Shown here one piece after another: positions 35,919 to 44,816 of a stretch of 64,000 bases of DNA. The notes below the pieces were generated by a model. The model searched no databases, was not told the origin of the DNA, and was given only the letters and a program-made list of their open reading frames with translations. The position numbers and the translations under genes were made by a program. The stretch comes from Pseudomonas vranovensis DSM 16006 (GTDB taxonomy: Bacteria > Pseudomonadota > Gammaproteobacteria > Pseudomonadales > Pseudomonadaceae), in assembly GCF_000425805.1 (NCBI RefSeq), contig NZ_KE384454.1, forward strand, positions 271,593 to 335,592, written 5' to 3'. Numbering within the stretch: position 1 is the first letter of the stretch; every line of letters begins with the position of its first letter.

Positions 35919-37730
35919 TTAGAAGTTCACGCCAAAACTGAGCGCGACGAAGTCACGGTCACCATTGGTGTTGAAATGACCACCGAAGAAGTCGGTGTAA
36001 CTGAGGCTCGCGGTGTAGCTGTTTTTGTAATCGGCATCGACGCCGAGGCTGACGGCCTTAAGCCCTTCTTCGAAGTTCGGGCCGGTGCCATCGACGTCAT
36101 GCGACCACGCCAGGTTCGGCGCCAGGTTGATGCCGGCGAATACGTTCGGATAGTCCAGACGAGCGCGGGCGCGATAACCCCAGGAACTGGTGGTGTAGAA
36201 GCCCTTGTCGTTGCATTCCTGTTGTGGGTTGTTGGTGGTGTTCAAGCACGCAGCATTCGCAGTCCCCGGTTGGACGCCGACGCCGAAAATCCCGCTGCGA
36301 CCGAAGCGCAGATCGGTGCCGTCGGCATCGCTCAGCCCATTGATGCGGTTGTAGCCCACCTCACCCACCAGGGTGAGGCGACTGGCCCCCATGACCTGCT
36401 CGAAAAACTGCGTGGCGGACATCTGCGTCTGCAGCACCGGCATGCGTTTGTACCCGTTGATCTCGCCGCCCAGGGTCGTGGTGGCATAGCCGATACGGTT
36501 CAACAGCGCCGTTGGGTTACCGGTCGTGGCGCCCGCCATGTCGATGGTGTTGATCTGCAGCGGCATGTTCGGCCGGTAACTGATTTCGCCGCCCAGTGAG
36601 GTGCCGTTGACGTTGGTCTGGAAACTCAGGCCATACAGGCGGATATCTTCGGGGTAATCGACGAAATAGCGCGAAGCGCGAACCGCCGGGATCGGGTTGG
36701 CGGGATTGAAGGTCACGCTCGAACGCAGGGCGCTCAAATAAGGGCCACGGCTGTGGTAATTCATCACATACGCGCCGAACTCGGTGTCGTTGAGCTCTGG
36801 CACGAACCAGCGCAACGCCAGGCCGTACTGACCGCCGTCACGGGCATCGTTATCCTTGACCCGCGGCGTGTAGGCGTCGTCGGTATTGTTGTTGAAACCT
36901 GGCGGGTTGGCCGTGTTGTTGGCCAGCCCCGGTGCCAGATCCAGCCCCGCGCCGACCTGACGGTCATTGCAACCTTTGGCCAGGGGATCGGCGCCGAAGA
37001 AGGTCCCGCAGTTGTCAACGACGGTGCTTTCCCATTCCAGCTGATAAAAGGCCTCGGCACTGAAGTTATCGGTGATGTTCTGCGACATGTAGAACATGTT
37101 GACCGGGATCAGACCTTCCTTGACCTCGGCACCGGGACGACGCAATGCAGCCACATCGATCGGGTTGATCGAGTTGATGCTGTTGCCGATGAAGGTGCTT
37201 TCGCCCCAGCTCACCACCTGCTTGCCCAGGCGTACGTTGCCTGGCAACTCACCGATGTTGTAGTTGTGATAGACAAACGCGTCGAGGAATTCGGCACCGG
37301 AGGCCTTGGCCATGTCATTGCGGCCGCTGTCGTCGATGTCATAAAACAGCCGGTGTTCGTCTTTCAGTTCGAAGTCGTACCAGTACTTGCCACGCACGAA
37401 GATGCCGCTGTCGCCATACTTCAATTCGAGGTCATGGATACCCTTGAATATCTTCGAGAAGGTTTCGCCCTTCTTGAAGTTCAGGCGGTTGTCGTCTGAC
37501 AGCCGGGACGACGAGTTGCCGCGCTCACCCTGCGAGTTGAAAGGCGAAATGAAATCAGGGTCTCCCCCGCGCAACGCCCAGCTGGCGCCCATGGAAAGCG
37601 ACGTATCGAACTGTCCCTTGATCTCACCGATTTCGAAGTTGACGGCATTGGCTTGGGTGCTCATGCCGAGGGCAACAGCGGCCGCCAGCAGTTGGGGGCG
37701 AAAGCCACCCTGCATTATTGTTTTTGTCAT
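35919..37730 (-). CDS. DUF1302 family outer-membrane protein
   Basis: The 603-residue protein has a signal peptide (LLAAAVALGMSTQANA) and a beta-barrel pattern ending in an aromatic residue (FVALSFGVNF), as outer-membrane barrels do. Family markers include SMGASWALRGGD near the mature N-terminus, DLELKYGDSGIFVRGKYWYD, and VRLGKQVVSWGESTFI. It is the first gene of a two-gene operon with DUF1329. Upstream at 37808-37839 lies one of the CCGCGG dyads. Predicted role: channel or receptor for the hydrophobic substrate. Confidence 0.9.
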   Translation of the reverse strand: MTKTIMQGGFRPQLLAAAVALGMSTQANAVNFEIGEIKGQFDTSLSMGASWALRGGDPDFISPFNSQGERGNSSSRLSDDNRLNFKKGETFSKIFKGIHDLELKYGDSGIFVRGKYWYDFELKDEHRLFYDIDDSGRNDMAKASGAEFLDAFVYHNYNIGELPGNVRLGKQVVSWGESTFIGNSINSINPIDVAALRRPGAEVKEGLIPVNMFYMSQNITDNFSAEAFYQLEWESTVVDNCGTFFGADPLAKGCNDRQVGAGLDLAPGLANNTANPPGFNNNTDDAYTPRVKDNDARDGGQYGLALRWFVPELNDTEFGAYVMNYHSRGPYLSALRSSVTFNPANPIPAVRASRYFVDYPEDIRLYGLSFQTNVNGTSLGGEISYRPNMPLQINTIDMAGATTGNPTALLNRIGYATTTLGGEINGYKRMPVLQTQMSATQFFEQVMGASRLTLVGEVGYNRINGLSDADGTDLRFGRSGIFGVGVQPGTANAACLNTTNNPQQECNDKGFYTTSSWGYRARARLDYPNVFAGINLAPNLAWSHDVDGTGPNFEEGLKAVSLGVDADYKNSYTASLSYTDFFGGHFNTNGDRDFVALSFGVNF

Positions 37731-37807
37731 GCGGCACTCCGATAAATGTTTTCTTGTATTTTTTGTGTTTAGAGCGGTTCGATCCTAAGAGTCGGGCTGG
37801 TCAACAC

Positions 37808-37839
37808 GCCCACCCGCGGAAGGGGGAATAAGGGGGGGA
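37808..37839. promoter_or_regulatory. CCGCGG dyad and G-tract upstream of DUF1302
   Basis: CCCACCCGCGGAAGGGGG followed by AATAAGGGGGGGATGGATGA. The first part matches the dyads at 21417 and 41303. The second contains GGATGA, the core of MalT-type boxes. It is about 80 bp upstream of the DUF1302 start. Confidence 0.45.
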
Positions 37840-37881
37840 TGGATGAACAAGCGACGAGGTGCGCGCGAAGGCTGATGGGCT

Positions 37882-38745
37882 TTACCCTTCGAAGCGGTTC
37901 AATATGCGGTAGTGATCAAAGGGGATATAGCGCGAACGGCGGTCACGCATGATTTTGACCATTGCCACTTCCGGGTCACGCGCGAAGAACAAGCGTCCAC
38001 CCCGCGCCACCAGATGGTCGAGCAGGTGCTCTTTCTCGTCGATCACCCGCTCAGCGTTACGGTCCCGGCCGCTGGTCACCTCCAGATCCAGCCAATGCGT
38101 GCCTGGAATCAGGTCGCCGCAAAAAACCACCGGGCCGCCTGGCAATTGGATTTCAGGCAGGAGTTGGCCCGGGGTAAAACCCTCGCTTATGTGAAAACAC
38201 CAGCCATCGCCGAGTGACTCACATCGGCCGCTTTCGATCAGGGTCAAACGCCCACTGCTTTCCAGCCCGTGCACCAAAGGTGCGACCAACACTTCCCGAT
38301 CCCGCGGATGCGGACGGCGTGCGCGGTGCCAATGCCGCTCGCCACACACATACCGCGCTCGCGGGAACAACAGGCGCGGCATGTCGCCTTCCCTGACCCG
38401 TTCACGCATGGCCTTGGAGAGGTGCGCATGCACGTGTGTCAACACCACCGAATCGATGTCGGCTTCTTTCAGCCCGCGCCGCGCCAGGCTTTCCAGCAAA
38501 CCTGGTGATTGCGGTTGGCAACCGCAGGTGCGCGCAAGCGGCGCCAGAAGATTATCGGCCCCGGCCATGACCAGGATGTTCTTGCCTTGCTCTTGCACCA
38601 ACAGCACCCGCGCAGAAATCTCTACCGTGTTGTCGTGAGCGGGTTTCATCCAGTCGGACCAGAGCGCGCGCGGCGTATGTCCGAACAACATGCCGCCATC
38701 CAGTCTGCAACCCGTGCCCGTCAGTGTGGAAATGCTACGGCTCAA
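37882..38745 (-). CDS. metallo-beta-lactamase-fold protein with degenerate metal site
   Basis: The 287-residue protein keeps the scaffold of quinolinase-like MBL hydrolases: LDGGMLFGHTPRALW at the start, VLTHVHAHLSKAM after a DIDSVV strand, and VVFCGDLIPGTHWLDLEV. The key motif H-x-H-x-D-H reads HVHAHL, so the Asp and third His are missing. The G-H-T-P-G histidine is replaced by Phe (EGFTPGQL). Only the Asp of CGDL remains. It is probably inactive as a metal hydrolase or has a new role. It is separated from the upstream dehydrogenase pair by a REP hairpin. Confidence 0.75.
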   Translation of the reverse strand: MSRSISTLTGTGCRLDGGMLFGHTPRALWSDWMKPAHDNTVEISARVLLVQEQGKNILVMAGADNLLAPLARTCGCQPQSPGLLESLARRGLKEADIDSVVLTHVHAHLSKAMRERVREGDMPRLLFPRARYVCGERHWHRARRPHPRDREVLVAPLVHGLESSGRLTLIESGRCESLGDGWCFHISEGFTPGQLLPEIQLPGGPVVFCGDLIPGTHWLDLEVTSGRDRNAERVIDEKEHLLDHLVARGGRLFFARDPEVAMVKIMRDRRSRYIPFDHYRILNRFEG

Positions 38746-38768
38746 TTTCTTCCCCTTTTGGTGATACG

Positions 38769-38806
38769 AACCTGTGGCGAGGGAGCAAGCTCCCTCGCCA
38801 CAGGTT
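38769..38806. repeat. REP hairpin, 18-bp perfect arms
   Basis: AACCTGTGGCGAGGGAGC, a 2-nt loop and its exact complement form a very strong hairpin of Pseudomonas REP type. It lies between the acyl-CoA dehydrogenase gene ending at 38863 and the MBL gene start at 38745 and likely ends the upstream transcript. Confidence 0.85.
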
Positions 38807-38862
38807 TATCCGCACAGGTCGATCTACTCACTGATCGACATTACGAACGTTGCCACCGTTTC

Positions 38863-40005
38863 TCAGTCGACCTGCAGCAGCCGGCTGTAGGTCTTGAGGT
38901 GATGGTCGTCGTTGCCGAACTGATGGCTGAGCATCAGCAAGTGTTTGGCGTGGTGCGACAGCACGTATTCCCAGGTCAGGCCGATGCCACCGTGCAGCTG
39001 GATACCCTGTTCGGCGATAAAACGGCCGGCGCGCACGATCAGTACCTTGGCGGCGGCCAGCGTTCGGCTGCGCTCGTCACTGTCTGGCGCATCGGCGGCA
39101 CACGCGGCAAGGATGGCCATGGAAGTGGCCTGGTCCAGTTCGATGCGCATGTCCACCATGCGGTGTTGCAGCGCCTGGAACTTGCCGATCACCTGGCCGA
39201 ACTGCTGGCGGGTCTTGAGATAGTCGAGGGTCAGGTCGCACACCGCCTCCATGCTGCCCACGGCTTCGGCGCACTGCGCAGCAATCGCGCGACCCTGCTG
39301 ATAACGCAGCGCGGCCAGGGCCTGGCCGGGTTCCCCGAGCACTCTGGCGGCACTGACGAAAACATCGTCCAGGTACAGCTCGCACGCATTGCGGCCATCC
39401 ATGGTCGGGTAGGCGCGGCGGCTGACGCCCGGCGCACGCGGATCGAGCAGGAACAGGCTGATGCCGGTTTCGTCGCGATCGCTGCCAGCGGTACGTGCCG
39501 ACACGAGAATCAACCCGGCACTGTGCCCGGCGACCACCACCGATTTACGCCCGTTGAGCCGCCACCCCCCGTCCTGGGCTTCGGCGCGGGTGCGTACATC
39601 ATGCAGCTGGTAATGGCTGGTCGGCTCATCGACAGCCACCGCCAATTGCAATTGCCCGCTGGCAACCGCCGGCAACAATTCACTGCGTTGCTCGTCAGTG
39701 CCTGATTGGGTCAGCAGGCCACCGGCGAAAATCACCGAATGCAGATAGGGTTCCAGGCACAGACCACGCCCCAGCTCGGTCATGATCAGCAGCGTCTCCA
39801 CGCCGCTGCCATCAAAGCCACCCATGTCCTCGGCAAATGGCACGGCGGTCAGGCCCAGTTCCCCCAACTGCCGCCAGAAGGCGAGGCTGTAGCCCAGCTC
39901 GCTCTTGGCGAACTGCTCGCGCGCTTCGAACGCGTAATTGTCACGCACCAGGCGAGCGGCGGTGTCCTGCAGCATTTGCTGCTCTTCAGATAGTTTGAAG
40001 TCCAT
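38863..40005 (-). CDS. acyl-CoA dehydrogenase, split-type subunit (pair with 40020-41213)
   Basis: The 380-residue protein follows its partner by 14 bp. C-terminal GIQLHGGIGLTWEYVLSHHAK keeps the HGG-x-GxTxE motif with a glutamate. The N-terminal part is less conserved, and the FAD/substrate loop is changed. This is how one half of an alpha2beta2 acyl-CoA dehydrogenase looks. It parallels the pair at 14160-16420, so the cluster has two such enzymes, perhaps for successive steps of side-chain shortening. Confidence 0.87.
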   Translation of the reverse strand: MDFKLSEEQQMLQDTAARLVRDNYAFEAREQFAKSELGYSLAFWRQLGELGLTAVPFAEDMGGFDGSGVETLLIMTELGRGLCLEPYLHSVIFAGGLLTQSGTDEQRSELLPAVASGQLQLAVAVDEPTSHYQLHDVRTRAEAQDGGWRLNGRKSVVVAGHSAGLILVSARTAGSDRDETGISLFLLDPRAPGVSRRAYPTMDGRNACELYLDDVFVSAARVLGEPGQALAALRYQQGRAIAAQCAEAVGSMEAVCDLTLDYLKTRQQFGQVIGKFQALQHRMVDMRIELDQATSMAILAACAADAPDSDERSRTLAAAKVLIVRAGRFIAEQGIQLHGGIGLTWEYVLSHHAKHLLMLSHQFGNDDHHLKTYSRLLQVD

Positions 40006-40019
40006 GATCGCTATTCCCC

Positions 40020-41213
40020 TTACAGCTCTAGAATCATCTTGGCGATGATGTTCTTCTGGATTTCGTTGGAACCGCCGTAGACCGAAGTCTTGCGCATGTC
40101 CAGATATTGGCTGGCAGGTGTGGTGCTGTAGTCGCGGTACAGGTCTGCTTGCTTGCCATAGCCCAGTTCCTCTTCTACGAAGGGCATGGCATAGGGGCCC
40201 AGGACCTTGCTCATCAGGTACGTGATGGCCTGGCGGATTTCACTGCCCTTGATCTTCAGGAACGAGCTTTCAGTACCCGGCACCCCGTCGTCCCGGGCGG
40301 CGGCAACAATGCGCAGGTTGCTCATTTCGATAGCCATCAGCTGGATTTCCAGTTCGACGATCTGCATGCGCAACTGGATGTCATCGATCAATGGCAGGCC
40401 GTCGCGCTGTTCCTGGCTGGCGATGCGCTTGAGCCGCGCCAGCATCTGCTTGGCCTGGCCGATGCCGGCAATGCTGGTGCGCTCGTGGGTGAGCAAGTAC
40501 TTGGCGCAGGTCCAGCCCTTGTTCTCCTCACCGACCAGGTTTTCCACCGGCACGCGTACGTTGTCGAAGAACACTTCGTTGACTTCGTGCTCACCATCGA
40601 GGGTGATGATCGGGCGCACGGTGATGCCCGGGGATTTCATGTCGATCAACAGGAAACTGATGCCCCGCTGCTGTTGGGCCTCAGGGTCGGTGCGCACCAG
40701 GCAAAAGATCCAGTCGGCATAATGGGCCAGGGTGGTCCAGGTCTTCTGGCCATTGACCACGTAGTGGTCGCCATCACGTACGGCGCGGGTCTTGACCGCG
40801 GCCAGGTCAGAACCGGCGCCCGGCTCGGAATAGCCCTGGCACCACCAGTCCTCGGTGCTGAGAATGCGTGGCAGGAAGCGCGCCTTTTGTTCAGGTGTTC
40901 CGAACTTGATGATCACCGGGGCGACCATGTTGACGCCAAAAGGCACGACCCAAGGGGCGCCGAACGCAGAACATTCCTCATCGAAAATGTGTTTCTCCAC
41001 CACGCCCCAACCCGTACCGCCATACTCCACAGGCCAACTGGCGGCCAACCATCCTCGCTCGTTGAGCAGGCGCATCCAGATGACCTGGTCTTCTTTGTTG
41101 AAACGCTTGCCGTGGCGGCCACGCGCGGCGATATCGGACGGCAATCTGTCACGTAAAAATGCCCGCACTTCCTCTCGGAAAGCCAATTCGGCAGGGGTGA
41201 ATTGAATATCCAC
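40020..41213 (-). CDS. acyl-CoA dehydrogenase, split-type subunit
   Basis: Starts at GTG 41213 behind GAGGAG, giving a 397-residue protein (first residues MDIQFTPAELAFREEVRAFL). CQGYSEPGAGSDLAAVKTRA and KTWTTLAHYADWIFCLVRT are the FAD and substrate blocks. The C-terminal YGGSNEIQKNII replaces YEGT, so the usual glutamate is absent and the partner at 38863 should supply it. A G-tract/CCGCGG dyad lies 90 bp upstream. Confidence 0.9.
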   Translation of the reverse strand: MDIQFTPAELAFREEVRAFLRDRLPSDIAARGRHGKRFNKEDQVIWMRLLNERGWLAASWPVEYGGTGWGVVEKHIFDEECSAFGAPWVVPFGVNMVAPVIIKFGTPEQKARFLPRILSTEDWWCQGYSEPGAGSDLAAVKTRAVRDGDHYVVNGQKTWTTLAHYADWIFCLVRTDPEAQQQRGISFLLIDMKSPGITVRPIITLDGEHEVNEVFFDNVRVPVENLVGEENKGWTCAKYLLTHERTSIAGIGQAKQMLARLKRIASQEQRDGLPLIDDIQLRMQIVELEIQLMAIEMSNLRIVAAARDDGVPGTESSFLKIKGSEIRQAITYLMSKVLGPYAMPFVEEELGYGKQADLYRDYSTTPASQYLDMRKTSVYGGSNEIQKNIIAKMILEL

Positions 41214-41302
41214 TGATCTACTCCTCACATTCGGCTGAAAGTGGGAAAGAACAGCTCGGCTAACCCACTGGCAGTCACGGTAGAAGAATGATCGGTGTGA
41301 CC

Positions 41303-41324
41303 TCCCCCCCCGCGGAAGGGGGGC
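41303..41324. promoter_or_regulatory. CCGCGG dyad upstream of the acyl-CoA dehydrogenase pair
   Basis: A run of eight C, then GCGGAAGGGGGG. It is centred on CCGCGG with C-tract and G-tract arms, as at 21417 and 37808. It lies between the CaiB-type gene and the dehydrogenase pair. Confidence 0.45.
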
Positions 41325-41348
41325 TTGGCAGGCAATCGGCATTCGCCC

Positions 41349-42479
41349 TCAAACAATCGCGCCGACGTTGCGCAGTGCGTCGATCTGCTCGTTGCTCAAG
41401 CCGAGCTGTTCAAGAATTTCGAGGGTGTTTTCGCCGTTCTTTACAACTTTTCCTGCCTTCACTGGCGTGCGGCTCATGCGGGGCGCGGGTGCCGGGTGCA
41501 ATACACCGGCGGTTTCCATGAATAGGCCTCGAGCCCGGTTGTGCGGATGGGTGAAGGCTTCGCTGAAATCCAGCACCGGGGCAAAGCAGGCATCGGTGCC
41601 TTCCAGCAGTTGGCACCAGGCATCCCGGGTGCGAGTCATGAACAGGGTTTCGAGTTTCTGTCGAAGAGCCGGCCATTCCTGCTTCTGCCATTGCGCCTTG
41701 AAGTCCGGATCGTCGATACCGCAGAGCTCCAGCAGCAACTGATAGAACTGTGGTTCGATGGCGCCAATGGACACGAACTTGCCATCGGCGCAGGTGTAGC
41801 AACCATAGAAAGGCGCACCGCCGTCGAGCATGTTGTGCTGGCGCTGGTCGTCCCACTGTCCCTGATGGCGCCAGTCGTAATACATGCTGCCGAGCAACGT
41901 CGCGCCGTCGCAGATGGCAGCGTCCACCACCTGACCCAGACCGGATTTCTGCGCCTCGAACAGAGTCGCCAGAATGCCCGCGACCAAAAACATTGCCCCA
42001 CCGCCCATATCACCCACCAGGTGCAGTGGCGGAGTCGGTGGGCGGTCGGCGTACCCCATGGCATTGAGTACGCCCGACAAGGCGATGTAATTCAGGTCAT
42101 GCCCCGCCGCATATGACAGTGGCCCGCTCTGGCCCCAACCGGTCATGCGCCCGTAGATCAACTTCGGATTGCGTTCAAGGCAGACTTGCGGCCCCAGGCC
42201 AAGACGCTCCATGACGCCGGGGCGGAAACCTTCGATCAGCACGTCGGCGCCGTCGATGAGCTGCAACAACACTTCAGTAGCGCCGGGTTTACGCGGATCA
42301 ATCGCAATGCTGCGTCGCCCGCGCCCAAGCAGACTGCCGTCGGAATTGAGAAAACCGGCCGCATGACGGTCAACGCGAATGACCTCCGCGCCCATGTCCG
42401 CCAGAATCATGGCGGCGAACGGCGCGGGGCCGATCGCATTCATTTCCACTACTTTCACACCTGCCAAAGGTCCGGGCAT
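41349..42479 (-). CDS. CaiB/BaiF-family protein, alpha-methylacyl-CoA racemase type (second)
   Basis: A 376-residue paralogue of the gene at 11772. AGHDLNYIALSG and GDMGGGAMFLVAG retain the racemase His and Asp. PGVMERLGLGPQ and YGRMTGWGQSGP are family signatures. It lies upstream of the second split dehydrogenase pair, mirroring the first pair's association with the first racemase gene. Duplicated racemase plus dehydrogenase modules suggest that two stereocentres or two rounds are processed. Confidence 0.85.
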   Translation of the reverse strand: MPGPLAGVKVVEMNAIGPAPFAAMILADMGAEVIRVDRHAAGFLNSDGSLLGRGRRSIAIDPRKPGATEVLLQLIDGADVLIEGFRPGVMERLGLGPQVCLERNPKLIYGRMTGWGQSGPLSYAAGHDLNYIALSGVLNAMGYADRPPTPPLHLVGDMGGGAMFLVAGILATLFEAQKSGLGQVVDAAICDGATLLGSMYYDWRHQGQWDDQRQHNMLDGGAPFYGCYTCADGKFVSIGAIEPQFYQLLLELCGIDDPDFKAQWQKQEWPALRQKLETLFMTRTRDAWCQLLEGTDACFAPVLDFSEAFTHPHNRARGLFMETAGVLHPAPAPRMSRTPVKAGKVVKNGENTLEILEQLGLSNEQIDALRNVGAIV

Positions 42480-42620
42480 CTCAGGGTTCTCTTTTGTGAT
42501 AGGGAGGCTGTTCGCTGCGACTCAAGACACTAAACGCACGGGACCATGCCGGCCCCACTCCCTATGGGTGGGTCTCCCACACCCTACCCACTCACTCCCT
42601 CCGCCACCGCCTTGAGATGT

Positions 42621-43703
42621 TCATACGGATCGTACCCCCAGCCATTGATCGAGCCTGGGCCACATCCGCTTGACCGCGGCCGGCCCCGCTACCAGACTGA
42701 CATGCCCGCCTGGCAGCATCAGCTCTTCCTTGTCGCGCGACCCCACGCGTGCCACCAAAGGCTGCGCGCAGTCTGGCGGCACTAGGGAATCGTATTGCGC
42801 GATGATGTGCAGCAGCGAAGCCTCTAAGTTCTTCAAATCGACCTCTTGGCCACCGATGCGCAAGCCGCCTTCGTACAGCGAATTCTTTAGCCCTAACTCT
42901 TGGTGGATCTGCCGGAAGTACTCGCCGGGAAGCGGCAAGGTTTCGTCATTGAAACGCGCCATCATGCGGTGCCTCCTGACGTAGTCGTCGTTCCACATGT
43001 TGTCCCAGAGCCGCGCTTGGCCGGCAATATTGCCTGCGGGGCGATGCAATTCTATCGCCTTGATGATAGCCTCTGGCGGGACCATCCCCGTCGTATCGAT
43101 CAAGCGCTCGGCCTTGTACTGACGCTGTTTGGCCAGGGGCATCTTCGTCCAGTCGATGGGCGTTGTGAAACACACCAGGTTCTTCAGCGGGCCGTCGGGA
43201 TGCAGCGCGGCGTAAAGCGTCGACAGTACACCGCCCATGCAGTAGCCAATCAGCGTGATGTCTTCCACGCCAGAGTCTTGCTGCACGCGGCGAATGCAAT
43301 CGGGAATGAAGTCGAGTACGTAGTGCTCAAGCTTCAGGAGGGACTCTTCCCGGCTCGGCGCATTCCAGTCCATGACATAAACGTCATAACCCTTTGCGAG
43401 CAGAAGCTCGATCAGGCTCTGCCCCTTCATCAGATCAAAGATGGCAGCCTTGCTGGTCGTCGCCATGACGATCAACAGCGGCACGCGATAAATCTCGTCC
43501 GATGTTGCGTGATAGTGGTACAGGCCCAAGGTGCCGCGACGGTGCACGAGGGTCTTGGGCGTCAAGCCCACCGCTGGCGGCGGAGTGCTCAGGTACTCAA
43601 GGCCCTTGAGGCCGCGCTGGACCATCATGCTGACCTCCGAACGGAGTCTGTCGGTCAACGACATGTCAGGAATCTTGTTGTTATGCGGCTGGCTCATCGT
43701 CAC
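42621..43703 (-). CDS. phaC: class III poly(3-hydroxyalkanoate) synthase PhaC
   Basis: The 360-residue length matches the short PhaC of class III (about 355), not the 560-residue class II enzymes usual in Pseudomonas. The lipase-like box is LIGYCMGGVLS with Cys near residue 155; the Asp is in AQYDSLVPP and the His in LPGGHVSLVAG. PLLIVMATTSKAAIFDLMKG and GYDVYVMDWNAPSREE are fold markers. It polymerises (R)-3-hydroxyacyl-CoA on granules and needs a PhaE partner; a short PhaE-like gene lies 53 bp upstream. It appears acquired. Confidence 0.9.
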   Translation of the reverse strand: MTMSQPHNNKIPDMSLTDRLRSEVSMMVQRGLKGLEYLSTPPPAVGLTPKTLVHRRGTLGLYHYHATSDEIYRVPLLIVMATTSKAAIFDLMKGQSLIELLLAKGYDVYVMDWNAPSREESLLKLEHYVLDFIPDCIRRVQQDSGVEDITLIGYCMGGVLSTLYAALHPDGPLKNLVCFTTPIDWTKMPLAKQRQYKAERLIDTTGMVPPEAIIKAIELHRPAGNIAGQARLWDNMWNDDYVRRHRMMARFNDETLPLPGEYFRQIHQELGLKNSLYEGGLRIGGQEVDLKNLEASLLHIIAQYDSLVPPDCAQPLVARVGSRDKEELMLPGGHVSLVAGPAAVKRMWPRLDQWLGVRSV

Positions 43704-43756
43704 CTCCTGCCTTTCGTTTGCGCTTGGATGCCGGCTTGAGCGGTGCCGGGCGCACT

Positions 43757-44062
43757 TCAGCCAGTGGGCGTCGCGTGCGTAGTGGTCGGCGCAGGAAGCA
43801 ATTGATCGAGCTTGTCCTCCACCCGCCGCAAAGAGGCGGCCAGGGCGTCAACTTCGGCGCGGCTGGGCAAGCCCATGCGCTTGTGCAAGCGCTCCAGCGA
43901 TGTCTGCGACAGGTGCTGCAGCCCCAGCGTGATCTTCGAATATTGGTCGATCACAAGACCGACTTCTTTCGAATCGATATTACGGGCGGCCAGGGCATTG
44001 ACGCCGTTTTCGAACCTGGTGATGGCCTCGCGATACAATCTAAACGGATCTGGTAATGCCAT
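43757..44062 (-). CDS. short PhaE-like PHA synthase subunit
   Basis: About 101 residues from ATG 44062 (MALPDPFRLYREAITRFENG). The C-terminus RMGLPSRAEVDALAASLRRVEDKLDQLL is the SR-x-E-[VL]-D plus leucine-heptad pattern of PhaE/PhaM-type subunits. Known class III PhaE proteins are several times longer, so this is a mini form. It sits between the esterase remnant and phaC, all leftward, overlapping or nearly touching the esterase stop. It is the only candidate partner for the class III PhaC. Confidence 0.6.
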   Translation of the reverse strand: MALPDPFRLYREAITRFENGVNALAARNIDSKEVGLVIDQYSKITLGLQHLSQTSLERLHKRMGLPSRAEVDALAASLRRVEDKLDQLLPAPTTTHATPTG

Positions 44063-44076
44063 GACGTAGTCCTCGT

Positions 44077-44779
44077 TCAAGGTTTCACAGTGCAGTTTTT
44101 CTCTGTCGGCCAGATTTGGCGCGCGGCCAGCCGGTCAAGGCCGGAAATGGCTTTGCGTCGGATGATTACGGTGGGCAGGAGCCAAGGCCTGATCAACAAC
44201 CGGCAGGCACCGGCCGCTTTTGGCGATAGCAGCCGCAGCAAGGCGATGCTCCACCGTTCGGTGACAACCCAAGTGGTCAAGGTAGCGGTTGACAACTCGT
44301 TGGCGGTGGCGCGCACGCGCGAATGCCTGCGTGGTCCCCTGTCGGCGATCTCGATCGTCCTGTCCGCAGCCGGTTGTCGGGCGAGCGCCGTCGTCAGTGC
44401 ATTGCCGATGCGCTGCAATGCATCGCGGCTGGCACTGTTGACCGAATCAAAATTGAGGAATCCGTGGAGCTGGCCCCCGTAGTGCAGCAGCTCCACCGGC
44501 ACGTCGGCTGCTCGCAGGCGGGCGGCATAGTCCAGGCCGTCATCGCGGATAGGATCGAACCCGGCACTGACGACGACTGCCGGCGCCAGGCCGCGCAGGT
44601 CCGGGCTGCGGCGCGGGGAATACCAGGGATCAAGCAGGTCCAGCGTGTCGAGCGAAGGCGCCAGGGTCCGCTCGATCCATTGCATCGCATGATCGGTCAG
44701 CAACGCACGCCCGTAGGCGTTCTCCGCGTAGGAAGGGAATTTCTCCAAAAGTTCGGTGGCCGGGTACACCGCAGTTACT
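44077..44779 (-). pseudogene. alpha/beta-hydrolase (acetyl-esterase type), N-terminus lost
   Basis: The readable part holds the C-terminal half of a hormone-sensitive-lipase-like esterase: YPATELLEKFPSYAENAYG, then VVVSAGFDPIRDDGLDYAARL with the catalytic Asp, and HYGGQLHGFLNF with the catalytic His. The nucleophile Ser and HGG oxyanion part are missing. The frame continues to 44916 on sequence that belongs to the group II intron fragment on the other strand. The gene was probably cut when that sequence arrived. It precedes the PhaE-like and phaC genes. Confidence 0.75.
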
Positions 44780-44816
44780 GGCGCAGAGCTTTTATGCCCT
44801 GCGCCGCGATGCCGCA

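Noticed and set aside
11772..42479. Complete steroid degradation pathway
   Set aside because: Only side-chain-type beta-oxidation genes are seen; no ketosteroid dehydrogenase, KshA or HsaC-like ring genes occur.
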